From Deltaproteobacteria bacterium (GTDB lineage: Bacteria > Myxococcota_A > UBA9160 > UBA4427): a DNA stretch of 29,279 nucleotides. Below, piece by piece: positions 7,416 through 14,088 of this stretch. How positions within the stretch are numbered: the first letter of the stretch is position 1; the number at the start of each line of letters is the position of its first letter. Position numbers and translations under genes: made by a program. The DNA lies in the NCBI GenBank assembly GCA_011051925.1, contig DRKE01000460.1:1-29279 (forward strand), written 5' to 3'. A model generated the notes under the pieces. The model was given only the letters and a program-made list of their open reading frames with translations, was not told the DNA's origin and did not search any database.

Positions 7416-8800
7416 GCCGAGGGACCTCTCCGCGAAGGGGCATCCAGTTCGTTCTTGATCCAGCGTCCGCCGAGAAGGATCGCCTTCAGGTTCGATCGGT
7501 CCGCGAGGCAGCCGATGTCGACGAGGGGATCGCCATCGACGACGACGAGATCCGCGAGCTTGCCGACCTCGATCGTGCCGGTCTCGTCGGCGAGGCCCAT
7601 CGCTTCGGCACCGTTCCGCGTCGCCCAGCGGATCACGTCGAGTGGCGGAATGCCGAGGCGTTTCACGTAGAGTTCGAATTCGGGGATGTAGTCGCCGTGG
7701 GGCATGATCGGGGTTCCGTAGTCGTCGCCGACGATCATCTTCACCCCGGCCCGAGCCGCCTCGGGCATCGCGCGGCAGGTGTAGTCGAAATCCTCGCGAA
7801 CCCCCCGGATCCGGGCCCGGACGGCGTCGGGCGTTTCGGGAAAGCCCTCGCTGATGGGCAGGGGGGTCGCATCGTGATCCCAGGACTCCGCGAGTTCGAG
7901 GAAGCGTTCGCTCCAGAGCATGCTCGGAACGACGAAGCTCCCGGCTTCGAGGATCGCCTCGACGCATTCCTCGTCGATCCGGTCGGCATGGTCGATGATG
8001 TCGACGCCGGCCCGCGCGCATTCGAGGATCGCCGTCCGGGACGGCGCATGGGCGCGGACCTTCTTCCCGAGCTTGTGGGTCGCTTCGACCAGGGCATGGA
8101 GTTCCTCGACCGTGGGATAGAGGACATCGAAGGTCGGAGACGATCCGTGTCCCGGTCCGGCCGAGATCTTGACGACGTCGCAGCCACGCCCCGCCTCGGT
8201 GCGTCCGGCGAGTCGCCACGCTTCCGGCCCGTTGGCCGCATGGGTCAGGCCGGTATGGCCGAGGTCCATGAAGAAGTTCCGGTTGTTGGGGTAGTCCGAC
8301 GCCTCACCCGTCGTCACGATCTCCCTCGAGCCTGCCAGGTAGCGGGGCCCTTCGACGAACCCGGCGAGGATGGCCTCCTTCAGGCTGACATCGATCGTGT
8401 GGGCGTTGCTCGAGCCGATGGCGCCCGTGAAACCGCAGGCCAGCGCCGTTTCCGCGTTCGCTGCCGCCAGCATGCTGAGATAGGCGGGCGCGGCTTCGAG
8501 GCCGAGTGCCGGGGCGCGCACGCCGTCACCGAAGGCGCCGAAATGCGAGTGGAAATGGGACTGCACCATGCCGGGCATCAGGCTCCGGCCGTGCAGTTCG
8601 TGGACCTCGTCTGCGGGCGTGAGCGGGAAGCCGTCGTCGGGCTCGATCGCTTCGATCCGCTCGCCGCGGATGGCGATCGTCATGTTCGGCCGGGCGGGCC
8701 GGTCGCCGTCGATCAGATTCGCGCCCCGGAACACCACTCGCGCCGATCCGGTCCCGCCGCCCTGCGCCTTCCCCGATCCCTCCGCTGAATTCGTCGCCAT
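7412..8800 (-). CDS. Metal-dependent amidohydrolase family protein (Xaa-Pro dipeptidase/imidazolonepropionase-like)
   Basis: A 462-residue amidohydrolase-superfamily TIM barrel, cytoplasmic (no signal peptide). The ligand set is visible in order: H82-x-H84 (MPGMVQSHFHSHFG), K211 (DVVKISAG, the lysine carboxylated in binuclear members), H251 (VRAHAPS), H271 (DIIDHAD) and the acidic D359/D360 (VGDDYG). The C-terminus has the typical GKLADLVVVDGDPL and KAILLGGRWI segments of the small beta-sandwich. The family hydrolyses amide or related C-N bonds in small molecules; the substrate is unknown. It heads a minus-strand operon, overlapping the 72-aa gene by 4 bases, with the P450 and globin downstream. 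Its leader carries three tandem purine-rich octamers (8808-8831) acting as, or hiding, the ribosome site. Confidence 0.93.
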   Translation of the reverse strand: MATNSAEGSGKAQGGGTGSARVVFRGANLIDGDRPARPNMTIAIRGERIEAIEPDDGFPLTPADEVHELHGRSLMPGMVQSHFHSHFGAFGDGVRAPALGLEAAPAYLSMLAAANAETALACGFTGAIGSSNAHTIDVSLKEAILAGFVEGPRYLAGSREIVTTGEASDYPNNRNFFMDLGHTGLTHAANGPEAWRLAGRTEAGRGCDVVKISAGPGHGSSPTFDVLYPTVEELHALVEATHKLGKKVRAHAPSRTAILECARAGVDIIDHADRIDEECVEAILEAGSFVVPSMLWSERFLELAESWDHDATPLPISEGFPETPDAVRARIRGVREDFDYTCRAMPEAARAGVKMIVGDDYGTPIMPHGDYIPEFELYVKRLGIPPLDVIRWATRNGAEAMGLADETGTIEVGKLADLVVVDGDPLVDIGCLADRSNLKAILLGGRWIKNELDAPSRRGPSA

Positions 8801-8807
8801 CGCCTGT

Positions 8808-8831
8808 CTCTCCCGCTCTCCCGCTCTCCCG
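8808..8831. repeat. Three exact tandem copies of octamer CTCTCCCG in the amidohydrolase leader
   Basis: Read on the minus strand, these are three CGGGAGAG units ending 7 bases before the amidohydrolase ATG. Each unit contains a GGGAG core able to pair with anti-Shine-Dalgarno sequence. The copy number could vary by replication slippage; whether it tunes translation is inference. Confidence 0.8.
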
Positions 8832-8940
8832 ATCGCACGGCCCTTATCCGGCTTTCGCCGGACCTCGCAGCGGAGTGCACCCCGGCCGGATCGCCAGGAC
8901 GGCCGCCCTGCAGGCCGATGTCGATGCAGGACACGTGCCG

Positions 8941-8971
8941 ATTCTCTTGTCGTTCAAGTGGGTTTTGTCAA
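8941..8971 (-). promoter_or_regulatory. Possible sigma-70-type promoter for the amidohydrolase operon
   Basis: On the minus strand, an exact TTGACA (8971-8966) is followed after 19 bases by GAGAAT (8946-8941, 4 of 6 bases of TATAAT). The long spacer makes this weak. It is the most AT-rich part of the gap and would give a leader of about 135 bases. Confidence 0.3.
8946..8958. promoter_or_regulatory. Dyad CTTG-N5-CAAG
   Basis: A 4-bp inverted repeat around TCGTT. It has the TTG/CAA flavour of Crp/FNR sites, but FNR sites need TTG-N8-CAA, so the spacing is wrong. It overlaps the candidate minus-strand promoter spacer and could be an operator there. Confidence 0.2.
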
Positions 8972-9008
8972 ATTATGCCGAGGCGATCGGCCACAAGCGG
9001 ATTGGCGG

Positions 9009-9030
9009 CGTGGCAATTTGTATCGCCACG
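9009..9030. promoter_or_regulatory. Dyad CGTGGC-N10-GCCACG, candidate regulator binding site upstream of ccoN
   Basis: Perfect 6-bp arms separated by an AT-rich 10-bp spacer, so the half-sites are about 1.5 helical turns apart. It lies about 150 bases upstream of the candidate sigma-54 -12 box, the usual distance for an enhancer-binding activator. Further GCCAC/GTGG half-sites occur at 8990-8994 and 9098-9109. Binding protein unknown. Confidence 0.4.
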
Positions 9031-9098
9031 GCGGGCCAGTAGGCTCCGTGCCGTCCGTGCAGCGGGACGATCAGGCTCGGAGAAAGCGAGTTTTTTCG

Positions 9099-9109
9099 CC
9101 ACATAGTGG
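9099..9109. promoter_or_regulatory. Dyad CCAC-ATA-GTGG upstream of ccoN
   Basis: A 4+3+4 inverted repeat using the same half-site letters as the dyad at 9009-9030, in inverted arm order. It lies about 50 bases before the -24 element. It may be a second site for the same regulator. Confidence 0.3.
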
Positions 9110-9159
9110 GACTCCCCGACGCGAAGCGATCCGCGAACGCCTAGGCTGGGCACCAGTGA

Positions 9160-9176
9160 TTGGCATGGGAGTTGCG
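9160..9176 (+). promoter_or_regulatory. Candidate sigma-54 (RpoN) -24/-12 promoter of the cco cluster
   Basis: TTGGCAT-GGGAG-TTGCG matches the consensus TGGCAC-N5-TTGCA/T except for C>T after TGGCA and the final base. GG (9162-9163) and GC (9174-9175) are separated by exactly 10 bases, as RpoN requires. Transcription would begin near 9187, about 80 bases before ccoN. Sigma-54 control of a cbb3 cluster is inferred, not shown. Confidence 0.45.
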
Positions 9177-9267
9177 TAACGCAGCGGCGACGATCGCGGG
9201 GGGTCGTCGCATCATTTCGTCGGTCGGGGTGCATCCCGGTTTCCGGCGAGGGGAGGAGAGGAGCGCG

Positions 9268-10704
9268 ATGGCAACCGCGGAAGCGCAGGGCCCGGTCTAT
9301 GACGAGCGGGTGATCCGCCAGTTCACGATCATGACCGTGGTCTGGGGCATCGTCGGCATGCTCGTGGGCGTGATCCTGGCGTCCCAGCTGGCCTGGCCCC
9401 AGTTGAATTTCGACATTCCCTATCTCAGTTACGGGCGTTTGCGGCCCTTGCATACGAACGCCGTCATCTTCGCCTTCGGCGGCTGTGCGCTGATGGGGAC
9501 ATCCTTCCATGTCGTCCAGCGGACGTGCCGGACGTCGCTCTTCGCGCCGGGGCTCGCGAGCTTCGTCTTCTGGGGCTGGCAGCTCGTGATCGTCGCGGCG
9601 GCGATCACGCTGCCCCTGGGGCTCACGACGACGAAGGAATACGCGGAGCTCGAATGGCCGATCGACCTGTTGATCGCGGTCGTCTGGGTTTGTTATGCGG
9701 TCGTCTTCTTCGGCACGATCATGAAACGCCAGACGCGACATATCTACGTCGCGAACTGGTTCTATGGCGCCTTCATCGTGACGATCGCCGTGCTCCACAT
9801 CGTGAACAATCTCGAGATTCCGGTCTCCGCCTGGAAGTCGTACTCGATCTATAGCGGGACGATCGATGCGATGGTGCAGTGGTGGTACGGGCACAACGCC
9901 GTGGGGTTCTTCCTGACGGCGGGGTTCCTGGGCATGATGTACTACTACGTGCCGAAACAGGCGGAACGCCCGGTCTATTCCTACCGACTTTCGGTCGTCC
10001 ACTTCTGGGCGCTGATCTCGGTCTACATGTGGGCCGGCCCCCACCACCTCCACTACACGTCGTTGCCCGACTGGGTCCAATCGGTCGGCATGGTCTTCTC
10101 CCTGATCCTGCTGGCGCCCTCCTGGGGCGGCATGATCAACGGGATCATGACGCTCTCGGGCGCCTGGGAGAAGCTCCGGGACGATCCGATCATCCGCTTC
10201 ATGGTCGTCGCGCTCTCGTTCTACGGCATGTCGACCTTCGAGGGGCCGATGATGTCGATCAAGACGGTCAACGCGCTTTCGCATTTCACGGACTGGACGA
10301 TCGGTCATGTCCATTCGGGCGCGCTCGGCTGGGTCGCCATGATGACGATCGGATCGATGTACTACCTGATTCCGCGACTCTGGGGGATGACGAGGATGTA
10401 CAGCGTCCGGCTCATCAATACCCATTTCTGGCTCGCCACCATCGGCGTCATCTTCTACGTCGTCAACATGTGGATCGCCGGTGTCATGCAGGGCCTGATG
10501 TGGCGTGCGGTGAACGAAGACGGGACGCTGACGAATACGTTCGTCCAATCGCTCGAGGCGACGTGGCCCTTCTATGTCGGCCGCCTGCTGGGTGGGCTGG
10601 CGTTCCTCGTGGGCATGCTCGTCATGGCTTTCAACACCTACAAGACGATCCAGCAGGGCGAGGCGCCGGCCGGAAATCCTGAACTCGCCATGGCGCGGGG
10701 GTGA
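9268..10704 (+). CDS. ccoN: Cytochrome cbb3 oxidase catalytic subunit I
   Basis: A 478-residue, multi-spanning membrane subunit that holds heme b, heme b3 and CuB and reduces O2 to water. All metal ligands are present, each two residues on from the Pseudomonas stutzeri numbering: H62 (LHTNAV) and H349 for low-spin heme b, H347 for heme b3 (GHVHSG), and H209 (WYGHNAVG), H259 and H260 (AGPHHLHY) for CuB. Y253 sits where the His-linked catalytic Tyr is expected. The frame extends upstream, but ATG 9268 is preceded by GGGAGGAGAGGAG and begins the normal N-terminus. It is the first gene of a nine-gene, nearly gapless plus-strand cluster. Probable control is from the sigma-54-like element about 90 bases upstream. 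Confidence 0.97.
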   Translation: MATAEAQGPVYDERVIRQFTIMTVVWGIVGMLVGVILASQLAWPQLNFDIPYLSYGRLRPLHTNAVIFAFGGCALMGTSFHVVQRTCRTSLFAPGLASFVFWGWQLVIVAAAITLPLGLTTTKEYAELEWPIDLLIAVVWVCYAVVFFGTIMKRQTRHIYVANWFYGAFIVTIAVLHIVNNLEIPVSAWKSYSIYSGTIDAMVQWWYGHNAVGFFLTAGFLGMMYYYVPKQAERPVYSYRLSVVHFWALISVYMWAGPHHLHYTSLPDWVQSVGMVFSLILLAPSWGGMINGIMTLSGAWEKLRDDPIIRFMVVALSFYGMSTFEGPMMSIKTVNALSHFTDWTIGHVHSGALGWVAMMTIGSMYYLIPRLWGMTRMYSVRLINTHFWLATIGVIFYVVNMWIAGVMQGLMWRAVNEDGTLTNTFVQSLEATWPFYVGRLLGGLAFLVGMLVMAFNTYKTIQQGEAPAGNPELAMARG

Positions 10705-10708
10705 TGAG

Positions 10709-11317
10709 ATGAAACTCGATGTCGTCGAAAAGAATATCGGTCTGATGCTCGGCCTGGTGATCTTCGTGATCAGTCTCGGCGGGCTCGCCGAGATCGTCCC
10801 GCTCTTCTATCAGGATTCGGTCGTCAAACCCGTTCCCGGCCTGCGTCCCCTGACGGCGCTGGAGCTGGAGGGAAGGGACATCTACATCCGCGAGGGATGC
10901 GTCGGTTGCCATTCCCAGATGATCCGGCCGCTCCAGGCCGAGACGGAGCGCTATGGACACTACTCGCTCGCGGGTGAATCGGTCTGGGATCATCCCTTTC
11001 TCTTCGGGTCCAAACGAACCGGTCCCGACCTCGCGCGGGTGGGCAAGCGCTACAGCGATGAATGGCATCGCGCCCATCTGATGAATCCCCGCGACGTCGT
11101 ACCCGAGTCGAACATGCCCGGCTTTCCCTGGTTGGCGAAGAACGAGCTCGACGGCGAATACACGGCGGCCAAGATGCGTGCCCTGCGGGCCGTCGGCGTG
11201 CCCTATACCGATGCCGACATCGAGGGTGCGAAGGAGGCGGTCGAGGGCAAGACCGAAGTGGTCGCCCTGATCGCCTATCTGCAGCAACTGGGGACCCACC
11301 TGCAGGGGGGCAAGTAG
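10709..11317 (+). CDS. ccoO: Cytochrome cbb3 oxidase mono-heme cytochrome c subunit II
   Basis: A 202-residue membrane-anchored cytochrome c. One N-terminal transmembrane helix (about residues 10-34) tethers a periplasmic domain with the heme-binding motif C64-VG-C67-H68 and a plausible axial methionine M136 in SNMPGF. It passes electrons from CcoP towards CcoN. The short polar C-terminal end and a total length near 200 are normal for the family. The ATG lies 4 bases after the ccoN stop (TGATGAGATG); the purine-rich end of ccoN serves as ribosome site. The nearby ATG at 10704 is out of frame. Confidence 0.96.
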   Translation: MKLDVVEKNIGLMLGLVIFVISLGGLAEIVPLFYQDSVVKPVPGLRPLTALELEGRDIYIREGCVGCHSQMIRPLQAETERYGHYSLAGESVWDHPFLFGSKRTGPDLARVGKRYSDEWHRAHLMNPRDVVPESNMPGFPWLAKNELDGEYTAAKMRALRAVGVPYTDADIEGAKEAVEGKTEVVALIAYLQQLGTHLQGGK

Positions 11318-11533
11318 ATGTTGGATCAGGGCACGCTTCGAGGCGTGATCACGCTGCTCACGCTCGTGACCTTTCTCGGGATCGTCTGGTGGGCCTATCG
11401 GCCGGGCAATCGCGAGCGATTCGAAGACGACGCGCGGCTGGCTTTCGACGAAGAGGGCGGTGCGCCGATGAACTCAGACGTGCGGGGGCGCATGGCGGAA
11501 GGCAGCGCTTCAGCCGGAGGGAACGAGAAATGA
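11318..11533 (+). CDS. ccoQ: CcoQ-like small subunit of cbb3 oxidase
   Basis: A 71-residue protein with a single N-terminal transmembrane helix (about residues 8-27, ending VWWAYRPGNRERFEDDARLAF). The helix followed by Trp-Ala-Tyr and a charged stretch is the CcoQ/FixQ signature. CcoQ stabilises the assembled CcoNOP complex in several bacteria. The ATG directly follows the TAG of ccoO, and the stop overlaps ccoP as ATGA. The acidic, Gly/Ser-rich tail after residue 45 is longer than in the shortest homologues and has no visible motif. Identification rests on topology plus position. Confidence 0.85.
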   Translation: MLDQGTLRGVITLLTLVTFLGIVWWAYRPGNRERFEDDARLAFDEEGGAPMNSDVRGRMAEGSASAGGNEK

Positions 11534-12435
11534 GCACGGGATGGAGCGTCTACGTCATCGCCCTCATCGTCCTGAACATCGCCGGTTGTGCCTGGCTGCT
11601 CCTCGCGAACCGTTCGGTCCAGATCGATCCTCGCGAAAAGGGGCAGTCGACCGGCCACGATTTCGACGGGATCGAAGAGCTGAACAACCCGCTGCCCGCG
11701 TGGTGGACCTGGCTCTTCGTGATGACCATCGTGTTTGCCGTCATCTACTTCATCCTCTACCCCGGATTCGGGAACTTCCCCGGCGTGCTGGGATGGACCT
11801 CCGCCGGTCAGCACGAGGCGGAGGTCGCGCGGGCGGAAGCGGCCTACGGACCGATCTTCGCCCGCTATTTCAAGACGCCGATTCCGGAACTCCTCGACGA
11901 CGAGCGTGCGATCGACATGGGGGGGCGGATCTTCGCGCAGCGATGCTCGACCTGTCACGGATCGGACGCCCGCGGCGGTCGGAACTATCCGAACCTGACC
12001 GATGACGACTGGCTCTATGGCGGCGATCCCGAAACGATCGTGAAGACGATCACCTATGGAAGGAACGGCATGATGCCTCCCTTCGCCGCGGTCATCGGGG
12101 GCGACGAGGGCGTCAAGGACGTGACGGAATACGTCCTCTCGCTCAGCGGACGGGAACACGACGCGGAGCGTGCCGAGCGGGGCCGACAGACGTTCGTGAC
12201 GGTCTGCAGTGCCTGCCACATGCCGACGGGAACGGGCAACCAGGCGATCGGGTCGCCGAATCTCACCGATGACATCTGGTTGCATGGTGGCCGCCGGGAG
12301 GACATCGAGCGCGCTCTCAAGAACGGCATCACGAGCCAGATGCCTGCACATGTGGACATGTACACGCCAGAGCAGATCCATCTGGTCGCGGCCTACGTGT
12401 ACAGCCTGTCGGCGAAGAAACACGGGGGCGGTTGA
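11530..12435 (+). CDS. ccoP: Cytochrome cbb3 oxidase di-heme cytochrome c subunit III
   Basis: A 301-residue protein with two N-terminal transmembrane helices (about 5-26 and 58-78), the two-helix form of CcoP. Between them lies the conserved HDFDGIEELNNPLPAWW block. Two periplasmic class I cytochrome c domains follow: C139-ST-C142-H143 with methionines M181/M182 (GMMPPF), and C226-SA-C229-H230 with M271 (SQMPAH). It accepts electrons from soluble cytochromes and passes them to CcoO. The start overlaps the ccoQ stop as ATGA, and the stop overlaps the next ATG by one base (TGATG). Confidence 0.97.
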   Translation: MSTGWSVYVIALIVLNIAGCAWLLLANRSVQIDPREKGQSTGHDFDGIEELNNPLPAWWTWLFVMTIVFAVIYFILYPGFGNFPGVLGWTSAGQHEAEVARAEAAYGPIFARYFKTPIPELLDDERAIDMGGRIFAQRCSTCHGSDARGGRNYPNLTDDDWLYGGDPETIVKTITYGRNGMMPPFAAVIGGDEGVKDVTEYVLSLSGREHDAERAERGRQTFVTVCSACHMPTGTGNQAIGSPNLTDDIWLHGGRREDIERALKNGITSQMPAHVDMYTPEQIHLVAAYVYSLSAKKHGGG

Positions 12436-13856
12436 TGGGAGCAAGCGAGAGCGGCGCGATGTCGGAGGCCGAGGCCGGAGCGCCAGAGACGATCAGTCTC
12501 TACGAGAAGTGGCGCAAGATCTATCCGCTCTGGGTGAGTGGGGGTTGGCAGAGGTCCCGCCGCATCGTTCTCGTGATCCTTCTCGTCGTCTTCTACTCGG
12601 CCCCCTGGCTGACGTGGAACGGGGAGCCCGGATTCCGCATCGACCTCGCCCATCGCCGGTTCACGCTCTTCTGGACGACCTTCGTTCCAGAGGAGTTCGT
12701 GCTCCTGGCCTGGCTGCTGCTGATCGCGGCGCTCACGCTCTTCACCGTGACCGTGGCCGCGGGGCGGGTCTTCTGCGGCTGGGCCTGTCCACAGACGATC
12801 TGGTCGCTCGTCTATTTCTCCGTCGAGCGCTGGATCGAGGGGGATCGGGCCGCCCGGATGCGGCTCGACCGGGGCCCCTGGAATCGCAGGAAGGTCGTCA
12901 AGAAGATCCTGAAATACTCCGCCTGGGCGATGATCGCGTTTTCGATCTCCGTGACCTTCGTGGGATTCTTCGAGCCGATCCGGGAACTGATTCCGCGGAT
13001 CCTGACCTTCGATCTCGGCAAATGGGAGATCATCGCGCTCTTCCTGCCTGCCGCGCTGAGCTTCCTTCTCTCGGGCGTGCTGCGGGAACAGGTCTGCTTC
13101 CACATGTGTCCCTATGCGCGTTTCCAGAGCGTCATGTTCGATCGGGACTCGCTGATCATCAGCTATGACGTGGATCGCGGCGAGCCCCGGGGCAGCCGCA
13201 AACGAAGCGCCGATCCCGCCTCGCTCGGCCTGGGTGCCTGTGTCGACTGCAGGAAATGCGTCAGTGTCTGTCCGACGGGGATCGACATCCGCGACGGCCT
13301 CCAATACCAGTGCATCGGTTGCGCGGCCTGCATCGACGCCTGCACGGAAGTCATGCATACGATGGGCTACGGCGAGAGCCTCATCCGCTACAGCTCGGAG
13401 AATCGGGACGAGGGACAGCAGCGCCATTGGTTGCGTCCGAGGCTGATCGGCTATGCGAGCCTCATCCTCGTCATGCTCGGCGTGTTCGGCTACACCCTCG
13501 CACATCGGGTACCGGTCGGTTTCGACGTTTTCGGGGATCGCAGTCGACTCTTCCGGGAGGATTGGGACGGCAGCGTCGAGAACGTCTTCACGCTTCGCGT
13601 GGCGAACCGCGAAGGAGAAGACCGGGAGTATCGGATCGGGTTCGAGAGTCCGCTGCCCCTCCGATACGACGGGCCGGAGAAGGTCCGGGTCCCTGCAGGC
13701 GGGGTCGAGTCCATCCCCATCCGGATGATCCTGCCGGGTGATGCCGCGGGGCGCGCGGAATCGGCCGAGGTCCTCTTCCGACTCGAGTCGCTCGACTCGC
13801 CGGACGTCGAAGTCGAGAAGACCACGCGTTTCCATCTTCCACCGGGGAGAGAGTGA
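12435..13856 (+). CDS. ccoG: Cytochrome c oxidase accessory protein CcoG (FixG), polyferredoxin-type
   Basis: A 473-residue membrane protein with several helices (about 43-60, 85-107, 163-180 and 198-217), the membrane Cys motifs C114-GWA-C118-P and C221-FHM-C225-P, and two [4Fe-4S] clusters: C269/C272/C275/C279-P and C293/C296/C299/C303. A further helix is near 330-345, and the C-terminal IgG-like periplasmic domain (FixG_C) runs to the end. Work on other bacteria indicates CcoG reduces Cu(II) to Cu(I) during cbb3 assembly. I chose ATG 12435, overlapping the ccoP TGA by one base; a TTG immediately before it would also read in frame. Confidence 0.95.
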   Translation: MGASESGAMSEAEAGAPETISLYEKWRKIYPLWVSGGWQRSRRIVLVILLVVFYSAPWLTWNGEPGFRIDLAHRRFTLFWTTFVPEEFVLLAWLLLIAALTLFTVTVAAGRVFCGWACPQTIWSLVYFSVERWIEGDRAARMRLDRGPWNRRKVVKKILKYSAWAMIAFSISVTFVGFFEPIRELIPRILTFDLGKWEIIALFLPAALSFLLSGVLREQVCFHMCPYARFQSVMFDRDSLIISYDVDRGEPRGSRKRSADPASLGLGACVDCRKCVSVCPTGIDIRDGLQYQCIGCAACIDACTEVMHTMGYGESLIRYSSENRDEGQQRHWLRPRLIGYASLILVMLGVFGYTLAHRVPVGFDVFGDRSRLFREDWDGSVENVFTLRVANREGEDREYRIGFESPLPLRYDGPEKVRVPAGGVESIPIRMILPGDAAGRAESAEVLFRLESLDSPDVEVEKTTRFHLPPGRE

Positions 13857-14086
13857 TGTTCGAGAAGGCAGAGAGCGGATCGGCCTGGTATCACCATTTC
13901 TGGGTCTGGTTCATCATCGCTCTCCTGGGATTCTCCGTGGTCGGGAGTCTGGGAACGGTGGCGATCGCCTATCGCCATCGCGACGTCGACGTCCGGACCC
14001 TCGAACGTCCGCACGCGGCGGACGCGGGGCCGGCCGGCGTTCTTCCCGGCCCGCCCGCTGGAACATCGCGGGCCGACGGAAGCTGA
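13856..14086 (+). CDS. ccoH: Short CcoH/FixH-like assembly protein
   Basis: A 76-residue protein with one membrane helix. WYHHFWVWFIIALLGFSVVG near residues 11-30, followed by TVAIAYRHRD, matches the N-terminal helix of FixH/CcoH, which contacts CcoN during assembly. Typical CcoH continues for 70 or more periplasmic residues after the helix. Here only about 30 residues rich in Pro, Gly and Ala remain before the TGA at 14084-14086, so the periplasmic domain is missing. There is no sign of a frameshifted remainder in the next 100 bases, which are already ccoI. The start overlaps the ccoG stop by one base; ccoI begins 2 bases after the stop. Function in assembly is inferred from position and helix. 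Confidence 0.8.
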   Translation: MFEKAESGSAWYHHFWVWFIIALLGFSVVGSLGTVAIAYRHRDVDVRTLERPHAADAGPAGVLPGPPAGTSRADGS

Positions 14087-14088
14087 CG

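Larger units (their letters stand above)
8801..9267. other. Divergent intergenic region between the amidohydrolase operon and the cco cluster (467 bp)
   Basis: The only gene-free stretch over 300 bases. Open frames crossing it are antisense or upstream extensions without ribosome sites. It holds an octamer repeat next to the amidohydrolase start, an AT-rich patch at 8941-8976, several GCCAC/GTGGC pentamers, a sigma-54-like -24/-12 element at 9160-9176 and the strong ccoN ribosome site GGGAGGAGAGGAG (9251-9263). I found no FNR-type TTGAT-N4-ATCAA palindrome. Confidence 0.75.

Noticed and set aside
8801..9267. FNR/ANR box upstream of ccoN
   Set aside because: I looked for TTGAT-N4-ATCAA and near variants. 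CTTG-N5-CAAG at 8946-8958 has the wrong spacing, so FNR control is not supported.
9201..9267. Riboswitch or attenuator in the ccoN leader
   Set aside because: No stable long hairpin or T-run and no recognisable conserved riboswitch core between the promoter candidate and the ribosome site.
9160..9268. Longer CcoN starting at ATG 9160s region
   Set aside because: The extra 36 residues lack similarity to CcoN N-termini, overlap the promoter element and have no ribosome site, whereas ATG 9268 has a strong one.
8968..10548. 526-aa minus-strand open frame across the cco promoter
   Set aside because: Antisense to ccoN, and composition is Arg/Asp/His-rich shadow protein.
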